Assembly: GCA_002049455.2 (NCBI GenBank)
Contig: KV918827.1
Coordinates: 124,001-188,000, forward strand
Source of the DNA: Porphyra umbilicalis
Lineage: Eukaryota > Rhodophyta > Bangiophyceae > Bangiales > Bangiaceae
Direction: 5' to 3'
DNA: 64,000 nucleotides
In this document: in pieces, positions 43,016 through 57,595 of the stretch
Numbering within the stretch: position 1 is the first letter of the stretch
Layout: every line of letters begins with the position of its first letter
Made by a program: the position numbers and the translations under genes
The notes under the pieces: model-generated
What the model was told of the DNA's origin: nothing
Seen by the model: the letters and a program-made list of their open reading frames with translations, nothing else
Databases searched by the model: none

Positions 43016-46000
43016 GTGCCTGTATGTAGCGGTGACAGACGTTTTGGGTCGCCACGCACAAACTGCGGATGCAGGGGCGCACCTGGGCAGTGCAATCTGC
43101 TTTCCAAACCACCCGAAGACGTTTGGACTGCTGAAGTGCCGCCCCGCAGCATGCGCGGCGGACGATGCGCTGACATGCGGTATTGGCCGGTGACAGACGT
43201 TTTGGGTCGCCACGCGCAAACTATGCACGCACGGGCGTACCTGGGCAGCGCAATCTGCTTTCCACGACACCCGAAGACTCTCGGGGTGTCGATCCGCCAC
43301 CACTCAGCATGCGCGGTTAACGCTGACCTGACAGCTGGTTTTCATAGGTGCCTGTATGTAGCGGTGACAGACGTTTTGGGTCGCCACCACAACTGCGGAT
43401 GCAGGCGCACCTGGGCAGGCATGCACAGGGGCGCACCTGGGCAGTGCAATCTGCTTTCCAAACCACCCAAAGACGTTTGGACTGCTGAAGTGCCGCCCCG
43501 CAGCATGCGCGGCGGACGATGCGCTGACATGCGGTATTGGCCGGTGACAGACTTTTTGGGTCGCCACGCACAAACTATGCACGCACGGGCGTACCTGGGC
43601 AGCGCAATCTGCTTTCCACGACACCCGAAGACTCTCGGGGTGTCGATCCGCCACCACTCAGCATGCGCGGTTAACGCTGACCTGACAGCTGGTTTTCATA
43701 GGTGCCTGTATGTAGCGGTGACAGACGTTTTGGGTCGCCACACACAAGCTGCGGATGCAGGGGCGCACCTGGGCAGTGCAATCTGCTTTCCAAACCACCC
43801 GAAGACGTTTGGACTGCTGAAGTGCCGCCCCGCAGCATGCGCGGCGGACGATGCGCTGACATGCGGTATTGGCCGGTGACAGACGTTTTGGGTCGCCACG
43901 CACAAACTATGCACGCACGGGCGTACCTGGGCAGCGCAATCTGCTTTCCACGACACCCGAAGACTCTCGGGGTGTCGATCCGCCACCACTCAGCATGCGC
44001 GGTTAACGCTGACCTGACAGCTGGTTTTCATAGGTGCCTGTATGTAGCGGTGACAGACGTTTTGGGTCGCCACACACAAGCTGCGGATGCAGGGGCGCAC
44101 CTGGGCAGTGCAATCTGCTTTCCAAACCACCCAAGACGTTTGGACTGCTGAAGTGCCGCCCCGCAGCATGCGCGGCGGACGATGCGCTGACATGCGGTAT
44201 TGGCCGGTGACAGACTTTTGGGTCGCCACGCACAAACTATGCACGCACGGGCGTACCTGGGCAGCGCAATCTGCTTTCCACGACACCCGAAGACTCTCGG
44301 GGTGTCGATCCGCCACCACTCAGCATGCGCGGTTAACGCTGACCTGACAGCTGGTTTTCATAGGTGCCTGTATGTAGCGGTGACAGACGTTTTGGGTCGC
44401 CACACACAAGCTGCGGATGCAGGGGCGCACCTGGGCAGTGCAATCTGCTTTCCAAACCACCCAAAGACGTTTGGACTGCTGAAGTGCCGCCCCGCAGCAT
44501 GCGCGGCGGACGATGCGCTGACATGCGGTATTGGCCGGTGACAGACGTTTTGGGTCGCCACGCACAAACTATGCACGCACGGGCGTACCTGGGCAGCGCA
44601 ATCTGCTTTCCACGACACCCGAAGACTCTCGGGGTGTCGATCCGCCACCACTCAGCATGCGCGGTTAACGCTGACCTGACAGCTGGTTTTCATAGGTGCC
44701 TGTATGTAGCGGTGACAGACGTTTTGGGTCGCCACACACAAGCTGCGGATGCAGGGGCGCACCTGGGCAGTGCAATCTGCTTTCCAAACCACCCAAAGAC
44801 GTTTGGACTGCTGAAGTGCCGCCCCGCAGCATGCGCGGCGGACGATGCGCTGACATGCGGTATTGGCCGGTGACAGACTTTTGGGTCGCCACGCACAAAC
44901 TATGCACGCACGGGCGTACCTGGGCAGCGCAATCTGCTTTCCACGACACCCGAAGACTCTCGGGGTGTCGATCCGCCACCACTCAGCATGCGCGGTTAAC
45001 GCTGACCTGACAGCTGGTTTTCATAGGTGCCTGTATGTAGCGGTGACAGACGTTTTGGGTCGCCACACACAAGCTGCGGATGCAGGGGCGCACCTGGGCA
45101 GTGCAATCTGCTTTCCAAACCACCCAAGACGTTTGGACTGCTGAAGTGCCGCCCCGCAGCATGCGCGGCGGACGATGCGCTGACATGCGGTATTGGCCGG
45201 TGACAGACTTTTGGGTCGCCACGCACAAACTATGCACGCACGGGCGTACCTGGGCAGCGCAATCTGCTTTCCACGACACCCGAAGACTCTCGGGGTGTCG
45301 ATCCGCCACCACTCAGCATGCGCGGTTAACGCTGACCTGACAGCTGGTTTTCATAGGTGCCTGTATGTAGCGGTGACAGACGTTTTGGGTCGCCACACAC
45401 AAGCTGCGGATGCAGGGGCGCACCTGGGCAGTGCAATCTGCTTTCCAAACCACCCAAAGACGTTTGGACTGCTGAAGTGCCGCCCCGCAGCATGCGCGGC
45501 GGACGATGCGCTGACATGCGGTATTGGCCGGTGACAGACTTTTTGGGTCGCCACGCACAAACTATGCACGCACGGGCGTACCTGGGCAGCGCAATCTGCT
45601 TTCCACGACACCCGAAGACTCTCGGGGTGTCGATCCGCCACCACTCAGCATGCGCGGTTAACGCTGACCTGACAGCTGGTTTTCATAGGTGCCTGTATGT
45701 AGCGGTGACAGACGTTTTGGGTCGCCACACACAAGCTGCGGATGCAGGGGCGCACCTGGGCAGTGCAATCTGCTTTCCAAACCACCCAAAGACGTTTGGA
45801 CTGCTGAAGTGCCGCCCCGCAGCATGCGCGGCGGACGATGCGCTGACATGCGGTATTGGCCGGTGACAGACTTTTGGGTCGCCACGCACAAACTATGCAC
45901 GCACGGGCGTACCTGGGCAGCGCAATCTGCTTTCCACGACACCCGAAGACTCTCGGGGTGTCGATCCGCCACCACTCAGCATGCGCGGTTAACGCTGACC

Positions 46001-49000
46001 TGACAGCTGGTTTTCATAGGTGCCTGTATGTAGCGGTGACAGACGTTTTGGGTCGCCACACACAAGCTGCGGATGCAGGGGCGCACCTGGGCAGTGCAAT
46101 CTGCTTTCCAAACCACCCAAAGACGTTTGGACTGCTGAAGTGCCGCCCCGCAGCATGCGCGGCGGACGATGCGCTGACATGCGGTATTGGCCGGTGACAG
46201 ACTTTTGGGTCGCCACGCACAAACTATGCACGCACGGGCGTACCTGGGCAGCGCAATCTGCTTTCCACGACACCCGAAGACTCTCGGGGTGTCGATCCGC
46301 CACCACTCAGCATGCGCGGTTAACGCTGACCTGACAGCTGGTTTTCATAGGTGCCTGTATGTAGCGGTGACAGACGTTTTGGGTCGCCACACACAAGCTG
46401 CGGATGCAGGGGCGCACCTGGGCAGTGCAATCTGCTTTCCAAACCACCCAAAGACGTTTGGACTGCTGAAGTGCCGCCCCGCAGCATGCGCGGCGGACGA
46501 TGCGCTGACATGCGGTATTGGCCGGTGACAGACTTTTTGGGTCGCCACGCACAAACTATGCACGCACGGGCGTACCTGGGCAGCGCAATCTGCTTTCCAC
46601 GACACCCGAAGACTCTCGGGGTGTCGATCCGCCACCACTCAGCATGCGCGGTTAACGCTGACCTGACAGCTGGTTTTCATAGGTGCCTGTATGTAGCGGT
46701 GACAGACGTTTTGGGTCGCCACACACAAGCTGCGGATGCAGGGGCGCACCTGGGCAGTGCAATCTGCTTTCCAAACCACCCAAAGACGTTTGGACTGCTG
46801 AAGTGCCGCCCCGCAGCATGCGCGGCGGACGATGCGCTGACATGCGGTATTGGCCGGTGACAGACTTTTGGGTCGCCACGCACAAACTATGCACGCACGG
46901 GCGTACCTGGGCAGCGCAATCTGCTTTCCACGACACCCGAAGACTCTCGGGGTGTCGATCCGCCACCACTCAGCATGCGCGGTTAACGCTGACCTGACAG
47001 CTGGTTTTCATAGGTGCCTGTATGTAGCGGTGACAGACGTTTTGGGTCGCCACACACAAGCTGCGGATGCAGGGGCGCACCTGGGCAGTGCAATCTGCTT
47101 TCCAAACCACCCAAAGACGTTTGGACTGCTGAAGTGCCGCCCCGCAGCATGCGCGGCGGACGATGCGCTGACATGCGGTATTGGCCGGTGACAGACTTTT
47201 TGGGTCGCCACGCACAAACTATGCACGCACGGGCGTACCTGGGCAGCGCAATCTGCTTTCCACGACACCCGAAGACTCTCGGGGTGTCGATCCGCCACCA
47301 CTCAGCATGCGCGGTTAACGCTGACCTGACAGCTGGTTTTCATAGGTGCCTGTATGTAGCGGTGACAGACGTTTTGGGTCGCCACACACAAGCTGCGGAT
47401 GCAGGGGCGCACCTGGGCAGTGCAATCTGCTTTCCAAACCACCCAAAGACGTTTGGACTGCTGAAGTGCCGCCCCGCAGCATGCGCGGCGGACGATGCGC
47501 TGACATGCGGTATTGGCCGGTGACAGACTTTTTGGGTCGCCACGCACAAACTATGCACGCACGGGCGTACCTGGGCAGCGCAATCTGCTTTCCACGACAC
47601 CCGAAGACTCTCGGGGTGTCGATCCGCCACCACTCAGCATGCGCGGTTAACGCTGACCTGACAGCTGGTTTTCATAGGTGCCTGTATGTAGCGGTGACAG
47701 ACGTTTTGGGTCGCCACACACAAGCTGCGGATGCAGGGGCGCACCTGGGCAGTGCAATCTGCTTTCCAAACCACCCAAAGACGTTTGGACTGCTGAAGTG
47801 CCGCCCCGCAGCATGCGCGGCGGACGATGCGCTGACATGCGGTATTGGCCGGTGACAGACTTTTGGGTCGCCACGCACAAACTATGCACGCACGGGCGTA
47901 CCTGGGCAGCGCAATCTGCTTTCCACGACACCCGAAGACTCTCGGGGTGTCGATCCGCCACCACTCAGCATGCGCGGTTAACGCTGACCTGACAGCTGGT
48001 TTTCATAGGTGCCTGTATGTAGCGGTGACAGACGTTTTGGGTCGCCACACACAAGCTGCGGATGCAGGGGCGCACCTGGGCAGTGCAATCTGCTTTCCAA
48101 ACCACCCAAAGACGTTTGGACTGCTGAAGTGCCGCCCCGCAGCATGCGCGGCGGACGATGCGCTGACATGCGGTATTGGCCGGTGACAGACTTTTTGGGT
48201 CGCCACGCACAAACTATGCACGCACGGGCGTACCTGGGCAGCGCAATCTGCTTTCCACGACACCCGAAGACTCTCGGGGTGTCGATCCGCCACCACTCAG
48301 CATGCGCGGTTAACGCTGACCTGACAGCTGGTTTTCATAGGTGCCTGTATGTAGCGGTGACAGACGTTTTGGGTCGCCACACACAAGCTGCGGATGCAGG
48401 GGCGCACCTGGGCAGTGCAATCTGCTTTCCAAACCACCCAAAGACGTTTGGACTGCTGAAGTGCCGCCCCGCAGCATGCGCGGCGGACGATGCGCTGACA
48501 TGCGGTATTGGCCGGTGACAGACTTTTGGGTCGCCACGCACAAACTATGCACGCACGGGCGTACCTGGGCAGCGCAATCTGCTTTCCACGACACCCGAAG
48601 ACTCTCGGGGTGTCGATCCGCCACCACTCAGCATGCGCGGTTAACGCTGACCTGACAGCTGGTTTTCATAGGTGCCTGTATGTAGCGGTGACAGACGTTT
48701 TGGGTCGCCACACACAAGCTGCGGATGCAGGGGCGCACCTGGGCAGTGCAATCTGCTTTCCAAACCACCCAAAGACGTTTGGACTGCTGAAGTGCCGCCC
48801 CGCAGCATGCGCGGCGGACGATGCGCTGACATGCGGTATTGGCCGGTGACAGACTTTTGGGTCGCCACGCACAAACTATGCACGCACGGGCGTACCTGGG
48901 CAGCGCAATCTGCTTTCCACGACACCCGAAGACTCTCGGGGTGTCGATCCGCCACCACTCAGCATGCGCGGTTAACGCTGACCTGACAGCTGGTTTTCAT

Positions 49001-52000
49001 AGGTGCCTGTATGTAGCGGTGACAGACGTTTTGGGTCGCCACACACAAGCTGCGGATGCAGGGGCGCACCTGGGCAGTGCAATCTGCTTTCCAAACCACC
49101 CAAAGACGTTTGGACTGCTGAAGTGCCGCCCCGCAGCATGCGCGGCGGACGATGCGCTGACATGCGGTATTGGCCGGTGACAGACTTTTGGGTCGCCACG
49201 CACAAACTATGCACGCACGGGCGTACCTGGGCAGCGCAATCTGCTTTCCACGACACCCGAAGACTCTCGGGGTGTCGATCCGCCACCACTCAGCATGCGC
49301 GGTTAACGCTGACCTGACAGCTGGTTTTCATAGGTGCCTGTATGTAGCGGTGACAGACGTTTTGGGTCGCCACACACAAGCTGCGGATGCAGGGGCGCAC
49401 CTGGGCAGTGCAATCTGCTTTCCAAACCACCCAAAGACGTTTGGACTGCTGAAGTGCCGCCCCGCAGCATGCGCGGCGGACGATGCGCTGACATGCGGTA
49501 TTGGCCGGTGACAGACTTTTGGGTCGCCACGCACAAACTATGCACGCACGGGCGTACCTGGGCAGCGCAATCTGCTTTCCACGACACCCGAAGACTCTCG
49601 GGGTGTCGATCCGCCACCACTCAGCATGCGCGGTTAACGCTGACCTGACAGCTGGTTTTCATAGGTGCCTGTATGTAGCGGTGACAGACGTTTTGGGTCG
49701 CCACACACAAGCTGCGGATGCAGGGGCGCACCTGGGCAGTGCAATCTGCTTTCCAAACCACCCAAAGACGTTTGGACTGCTGAAGTGCCGCCCCGCAGCA
49801 TGCGCGGCGGACGATGCGCTGACATGCGGTATTGGCCGGTGACAGACTTTTGGGTCGCCACGCACAAACTATGCACGCACGGGCGTACCTGGGCAGCGCA
49901 ATCTGCTTTCCACGACACCCGAAGACTCTCGGGGTGTCGATCCGCCACCACTCAGCATGCGCGGTTAACGCTGACCTGACAGCTGGTTTTCATAGGTGCC
50001 TGTATGTAGCGGTGACAGACGTTTTGGGTCGCCACACACAAGCTGCGGATGCAGGGGCGCACCTGGGCAGTGCAATCTGCTTTCCAAACCACCCAAAGAC
50101 GTTTGGACTGCTGAAGTGCCGCCCCGCAGCATGCGCGGCGGACGATGCGCTGACATGCGGTATTGGCCGGTGACAGACTTTTGGGTCGCCACGCACAAAC
50201 TATGCACGCACGGGCGTACCTGGGCAGCGCAATCTGCTTTCCACGACACCCGAAGACTCTCGGGGTGTCGATCCGCCACCACTCAGCATGCGCGGTTAAC
50301 GCTGACCTGACAGCTGGTTTTCATAGGTGCCTGTATGTAGCGGTGACAGACGTTTTGGGTCGCCACACACAAGCTGCGGATGCAGGGGCGCACCTGGGCA
50401 GTGCAATCTGCTTTCCAAACCACCCAAAGACGTTTGGACTGCTGAAGTGCCGCCCCGCAGCATGCGCGGCGGACGATGCGCTGACATGCGGTATTGGCCG
50501 GTGACAGACTTTTGGGTCGCCACGCACAAACTATGCACGCACGGGCGTACCTGGGCAGCGCAATCTGCTTTCCACGACACCCGAAGACTCTCGGGGTGTC
50601 ATCCGCCACCACTCAGCATGCGCGGTTAACGCTGACCTGACAGCTGGTTTTCATAGGTGCCTGTATGTAGCGGTGACAGACGTTTTGGGTCGCCACACAC
50701 AAGCTGCGGATGCAGGGGCGCACCTGGGCAGTGCAATCTGCTTTCCAAACCACCCAAGACGTTTGGACTGCTGAAGTGCCGCCCGCAGCATGCGCGGCGG
50801 ACGATGCGCTGACATGCGGTATTGGCCGGTGACAGACTTTGGGTCGCCACGCAAACTATGCACGCACGGCGTACCTGGGCAGCGCAATCTGCTTTCCACG
50901 ACACCCGAAGACTCTCGGGGTGTCATCCGCCACCACTCAGCATGCGCGGTTAACGCTGACCTGACAGCTGGTTTTCATAGGTGCCTGTATGTAGCGGTGA
51001 CAGACGTTTTGGGTCGCCACACACAAGCTGCGGATGCAGGGGCGCACCTGGGCAGTGCAATCTGCTTTCCAAACCACCCAAGACGTTTGGACTGCTGAAG
51101 TGCCGCCCCGCAGCATGCGCGGCGGACGATGCGCTGACATGCGGTATTGGCCGGTGACAGACTTTTGGGTCGCCACGCACAAACTATGCACGCACGGGCG
51201 TACCTGGGCAGCGCAATCTGCTTTCCACGACACCCGAAGACTCTCGGGGTGTCTATCCGCCACCACTCAGCATGCGCGGTTAACGCTGACCTGACAGCTG
51301 GTTTTCATAGGTGCCTGTATGTAGCGGTGACAGACGTTTTGGGTCGCCACACACAAGCTGCGGATGCAGGGGCGCACCTGGGCAGTGCAATCTGCTTTCC
51401 AAACCACCCAAAGACGTTTGGACTGCTGAAGTGCCGCCCCGCAGCATGCGCGGCGGACGATGCGCTGACATGCGGTATTGGCCGGTGACAGACTTTTGGG
51501 TCGCCACGCACAAACTATGCACGCACGGGCGTACCTGGGCAGCGCAATCTGCTTTCCACGACACCCGAAGACTCTCGGGGTGTCGATCCGCCACCACTCA
51601 GCATGCGCGGTTAACGCTGACCTGACAGCTGGTTTTCATAGGTGCCTGTATGTAGCGGTGACAGACGTTTTGGGTCGCCACACACAAGCTGCGGATGCAG
51701 GGGCGCACCTGGGCAGTGCAATCTGCTTTCCAAACCACCCAAAGACGTTTGGACTGCTGAAGTGCCGCCCCGCAGCATGCGCGGCGGACGATGCGCTGAC
51801 ATGCGGTATTGGCCGGTGACAGACTTTTGGGTCGCCACGCACAAACTATGCACGCACGGGCGTACCTGGGCAGCGCAATCTGCTTTCCACGACACCCGAA
51901 GACTCTCGGGGTGTCTATCCGCCACCACTCAGCATGCGCGGTTAACGCTGACCTGACAGCTGGTTTTCATAGGTGCCTGTATGTAGCGGTGACAGACGTT

Positions 52001-55000
52001 TTGGGTCGCCACACACAAGCTGCGGATGCAGGGGCGCACCTGGGCAGTGCAATCTGCTTTCCAAACCACCCAAAGACGTTTGGACTGCTGAAGTGCCGCC
52101 CCGCAGCATGCGCGGCGGACGATGCGCTGACATGCGGTATTGGCCGGTGACAGACGTTTTGGGTCGCCACGCACAAACTATGCACGCACGGGCGTACCTG
52201 GGCAGCGCAATCTGCTTTCCACGACACCCGAAGACTCTCGGGGTGTCGATCCGCCACCACTCAGCATGCGCGGTTAACGCTGACCTGACAGCTGGTTTTC
52301 ATAGGTGCCTGTATGTAGCGGTGACAGACGTTTTGGGTCGCCACACACAAGCTGCGGATGCAGGGGCGCACCTGGGCAGTGCAATCTGCTTTCCAAACCA
52401 CCCGAAGACGTTTGGACTGCTGAAGTGCCGCCCCGCAGCATGCGCGGCGGACGATGCGCTGACATGCGGTATTGGCCGGTGACAGACGTTTTGGGTCGCC
52501 ACGCACAAACTATGCACGCACGGGCGTACCTGGGCAGCGCAATCTGCTTTCCACGACACCCGAAGACTCTCGGGGTGTCGATCCGCCACCACTCAGCATG
52601 CGCGGTTAACGCTGACCTGACAGCTGGTTTTCATAGGTGCCTGTATGTAGCGGTGACAGACGTTTTGGGTCGCCACACACAAGCTGCGGATGCAGGGGCG
52701 CACCTGGGCAGTGCAATCTGCTTTCCAAACCACCCAAAGACGTTTGGACTGCTGAAGTGCCGCCCCGCAGCATGCGCGGCGGACGATGCGCTGACATGCG
52801 GTATTGGCCGGTGACAGACTTTTGGGTCGCCACGCACAAACTATGCACGCACGGGCGTACCTGGGCAGCGCAATCTGCTTTCCACGACACCCGAAGACTC
52901 TCGGGGTGTCGATCCGCCACCACTCAGCATGCGCGGTTAACGCTGACCTGACAGCTGGTTTTCATAGGTGCCTGTATGTAGCGGTGACAGACGTTTTGGG
53001 TCGCCACACACAAGCTGCGGATGCAGGGGCGCACCTGGGCAGTGCAATCTGCTTTCCAAACCACCCAAGACGTTTGGACTGCTGAAGTGCCGCCCCGCAG
53101 CATGCGCGGCGGACGATGCGCTGACATGCGGTATTGGCCGGTGACAGACGTTTTGGGTCGCCACGCCAAACTATGCACGCACGGGCGTACCTGGGCAGCG
53201 CAATCTGCTTTCCACGACACCCGAAGACTCTCGGGGTGTCTATCCGCCACCACTCAGCATGCGCGGTTAACGCTGACCTGACAGCTGGTTTTCATAGGTG
53301 CCTGTATGTAGCGGTGACAGACGTTTTGGGTCGCCACACACAAGCTGCGGATGCAGGGGCGCACCTGGGCAGTGCAATCTGCTTTCCAAACCACCCAAAG
53401 ACGTTTGGACTGCTGAAGTGCCGCCCCGCAGCATGCGCGGCGGACGATGCGCTGACATGCGGTATTGGCCGGTGACAGACGTTTTGGGTCGCCACGCCAA
53501 ACTATGCACGCACGGGCGTACCTGGGCAGCGCAATCTGCTTTCCACGACACCCGAAGACTCTCGGGGTGTCGATCCGCCACCACTCAGCATGCGCGGTTA
53601 ACGCTGACCTGACAGCTGGTTTTCATAGGTGCCTGTATGTAGCGGTGACAGACGTTTTGGGTCGCCACACACAAGCTGCGGATGCAGGGGCGCACCTGGG
53701 CAGTGCAATCTGCTTTCCAAACCACCCGAAGACGTTTGGACTGCTGAAGTGCCGCCCCGCAGCATGCGCGGCGGACGATGCGCTGACATGCGGTATTGGC
53801 CGGTGACAGACGTTTTGGGTCGCCACGCCAAACTATGCACGCACGGGCGTACCTGGGCAGCGCAATCTGCTTTCCACGACACCCGAAGACTCTCGGGGTG
53901 TCGATCCGCCACCACTCAGCATGCGCGGTTAACGCTGACCTGACAGCTGGTTTTCATAGGTGCCTGTATGTAGCGGTGACAGACGTTTTGGGTCGCCACA
54001 CAAAGCTGCGGATGCAGGGGCGCACCTGGGCAGTGCAATCTGCTTTCCAAACCACCCAAGACGTTTGGACTGCTGAAGTGCCGCCCCGCAGCATGCGCGG
54101 CGGACGATGCGCTGACATGCGGTATTGGCCGGTGACAGACGTTTGGGTCGCCACGCGCAAACTATGCACGCACGGGCGTACCTGGGCAGCGCAATCTGCT
54201 TTCCACGACACCCGAAGACTCTCGGGGTGTCGATCCGCCACCACTCAGCATGCGCGGTTAACGCTGACCTGACAGCTGGTTTTCATAGGTGCCTGTATGT
54301 AGCGGTGACAGACGTTTTGGGTCGCCACACACAAGCTGCGGATGCAGGGGCGCACCTGGGCAGTGCAATCTGCTTTCCAAACCACCCGAAGACGTTTGGA
54401 CTGCTGAAGTGCCGCCCCGCAGCATGCGCGGCGGACGATGCGCTGACATGCGGTATTGGCCGGTGACAGACGTTTTGGGTCGCCACGCGCAAACTATGCA
54501 CGCACGGGCGTACCTGGGCAGCGCAATCTGCTTTCCACGACACCCGAAGACTCTCGGGGTGTCTATCCGCCACCACTCAGCATGCGCGGTTAACGCTGAC
54601 CTGACAGCTGGTTTTCATAGGTGCCTGTATGTAGCGGTGACAGACGTTTTGGGTCGCCACACACAAGCTGCGGATGCAGGGGCGCACCTGGGCAGTGCAA
54701 TCTGCTTTCCAAACCACCCGAAGACGTTTGGACTGCTGAAGTGCCGCCCCGCAGCATGCGCGGCGGACGATGCGCTGACATGCGGTATTGGCCGGTGACA
54801 GACGTTTGGGTCGCCACGCGCAAACTATGCACGCACGGGCGTACCTGGGCAGCGCAATCTGCTTTCCACGACACCCGAAGACTCTCGGGGTGTCTATCCG
54901 CCACCACTCAGCATGCGCGGTTAACGCTGACCTGACAGCTGGTTTTCATAGGTGCCTGTATGTAGCGGTGACAGACGTTTTGGGTCGCCACCACAAGCTG

Positions 55001-57595
55001 CGGATGCAGGGGCGCACCTGGGCAGTGCAATCTGCTTTCCAAACCACCCGAAGACGTTTGGACTGCTGAAGTGCCGCCCCGCAGCATGCGCGGCGGACGA
55101 TGCGCTGACATGCGGTATTGGCCGGTGACAGACGTTTTGGGTCGCCACGCGCAAACTATGCACGCACGGGCGTACCTGGGCAGCGCAATCTGCTTTCCAC
55201 GACACCCGAAGACTCTCGGGGTGTCTATCCGCCACCACTCAGCATGCGCGGTTAACGCTGACCTGACAGCTGGTTTTCATAGGTGCCTGTATGTAGCGGT
55301 GACAGACGTTTTGGGTCGCCACACACAAGCTGCGGATGCAGGGGCGCACCTGGGCAGTGCAATCTGCTTTCCAAACCACCCGAAGACGTTTGGACTGCTG
55401 AAGTGCCGCCCCGCAGCATGCGCGGCGGACGATGCGCTGACATGCGGTATTGGCCGGTGACAGACGTTTGGGTCGCCACGCGCAAACTATGCACGCACGG
55501 GCGTACCTGGGCAGCGCAATCTGCTTTCCACGACACCCGAAGACTCTCGGGGTGTCGATCCGCCACCACTCAGCATGCGCGGTTAACGCTGACCTGACAG
55601 CTGGTTTTCATAGGTGCCTGTATGTAGCGGTGACAGACGTTTTGGGTCGCCACGCACAAACTGCGGATGCAGGGGCGCACCTGGGCAGTGCAATCTGCTT
55701 TCCAAACCACCCGAAGACGTTTGGACTGCTGAAGTGCCGCCCCGCAGCATGCGCGGCGGACGATGCGCTGACATGCGGTATTGGCCGGTGACAGACGTTT
55801 TGGGTCGCCACGCCAAACTATGCACGCACGGGCGTACCTGGGCAGCGCAATCTGCTTTCCACGACACCCGAAGACTCTCGGGGTGTCTATCCGCCACCAC
55901 TCAGCATGCGCGGTTAACGCTGACCTGACAGCTGGTTTTCATAGGTGCCTGTATGTAGCGGTGACAGACGTTTTGGGTCGCCACCACAAACTGCGGATGC
56001 AGGGGCGCACCTGGGCAGTGCAATCTGCTTTCCAAACCACCCGAAGACGTTTGGACTGCTGAAGTGCCGCCCCGCAGCATGCGCGGCGGACGATGCGCTG
56101 ACATGCGGTATTGGCCGGTGACAGACGTTTGGGTCGCCACGCCAAACTATGCACGCACGGGCGTACCTGGGCAGCGCAATCTGCTTTCCACGACACCCGA
56201 AGACTCTCGGGGTGTCGATCCGCCACCACTCAGCATGCGCGGTTAACGCTGACCTGACAGCTGGTTTTCATAGGTGCCTGTATGTAGCGGTGACAGACGT
56301 TTTGGGTCGCCACGCACAAACTGCGGATGCAGGGGCGCACCTGGGCAGTGCAATCTGCTTTCCAAACCACCCGAAGACGTTTGGACTGCTGAAGTGCCGC
56401 CCCGCAGCATGCGCGGCGGACGATGCGCTGACATGCGGTATTGGCCGGTGACAGACGTTTGGGTCGCCACGCGCAAACTATGCACGCACGGGCGTACCTG
56501 GGCAGCGCAATCTGCTTTCCACGACACCCGAAGACTCTCGGGGTGTCGATCCGCCACCACTCAGCATGCGCGGTTAACGCTGACCTGACAGCTGGTTTTC
56601 ATAGGTGCCTGTATGTGCGGTGACAGACGTTTTGGGTCGCCACGCACAAACTGCGGATGCAGGGGCGCACCTGGGCAGTGCAATCTGCTTTCCAAACCAC
56701 CCGAAGACGTTTGGACTGCTGAAGTGCCGCCCCGCAGCATGCGCGGCGGACGATGCGCTGACATGCGGTATTGGCCGGTGACAGACGTTTGGGTCGCCAC
56801 GCGCAAACTATGCACGCACGGGCGTACCTGGGCAGCGCAATCTGCTTTCCACGACACCCGAAGACTCTCGGGGTGTCTATCCGCCACCACTCAGCATGCG
56901 CGGTTAACGCTGACCTGACAGCTGGTTTTCATAGGTGCCTGTATGTGCGGTGACAGACGTTTTGGGTCGCCACGCACAAACTGCGGATGCAGGGGCGCAC
57001 CTGGGCAGTGCAATCTGCTTTCCAAACCACCCGAAGACGTTTGGACTGCTGAAGTGCCGCCCCGCAGCATGCGCGGCGGACGATGCGCTGACATGCGGTA
57101 TTGGCCGGTGACAGACGTTTTGGGTCGCCACGCCAAACTATGCACGCACGGGCGTACCTGGGCAGCGCAATCTGCTTTCCACGACACCCGAAGACTCTCG
57201 GGGTGTCTATCCGCCACCACTCAGCATGCGCGGTTAACGCTGACCTGACAGCTGGTTTTCATAGGTGCCTGTATGTAGCGGTGACAGACGTTTTGGGTCG
57301 CCACGCACAAACTGCGGATGCAGGGGCGCACCTGGGCAGTGCAATCTGCTTTCCAAACCACCCGAAGACGTTTGGACTGCTGAAGTGCCGCCCCGCAGCA
57401 TGCGCGGCGGACGATGCGCTGACATGCGGTATTGGCCGGTGACAGACGTTTGGGTCGCCACGCGCAAACTATGCACGCACGGGCGTACCTGGGCAGCGCA
57501 ATCTGCTTTCCACGACACCCGAAGACTCTCGGGGTGTCGATCCGCCACCACTCAGCATGCGCGGTTAACGCTGACCTGACAGCTGGTTTTCATAG
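43016..57595. repeat. Satellite zone with tgtatgtagcgg variant, nested sub-variants
   Basis: B ends in tgtatgtagcgg (G to A) in nearly every unit. Inside it, A units read acacacaagctgcgg from about 43740 to 55330. Inside that, A has cccaaagacg and B has agacttttggg from about 43470 to 53400. A and B also carry acagctgg rather than acacctgg. Confidence 0.8.
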
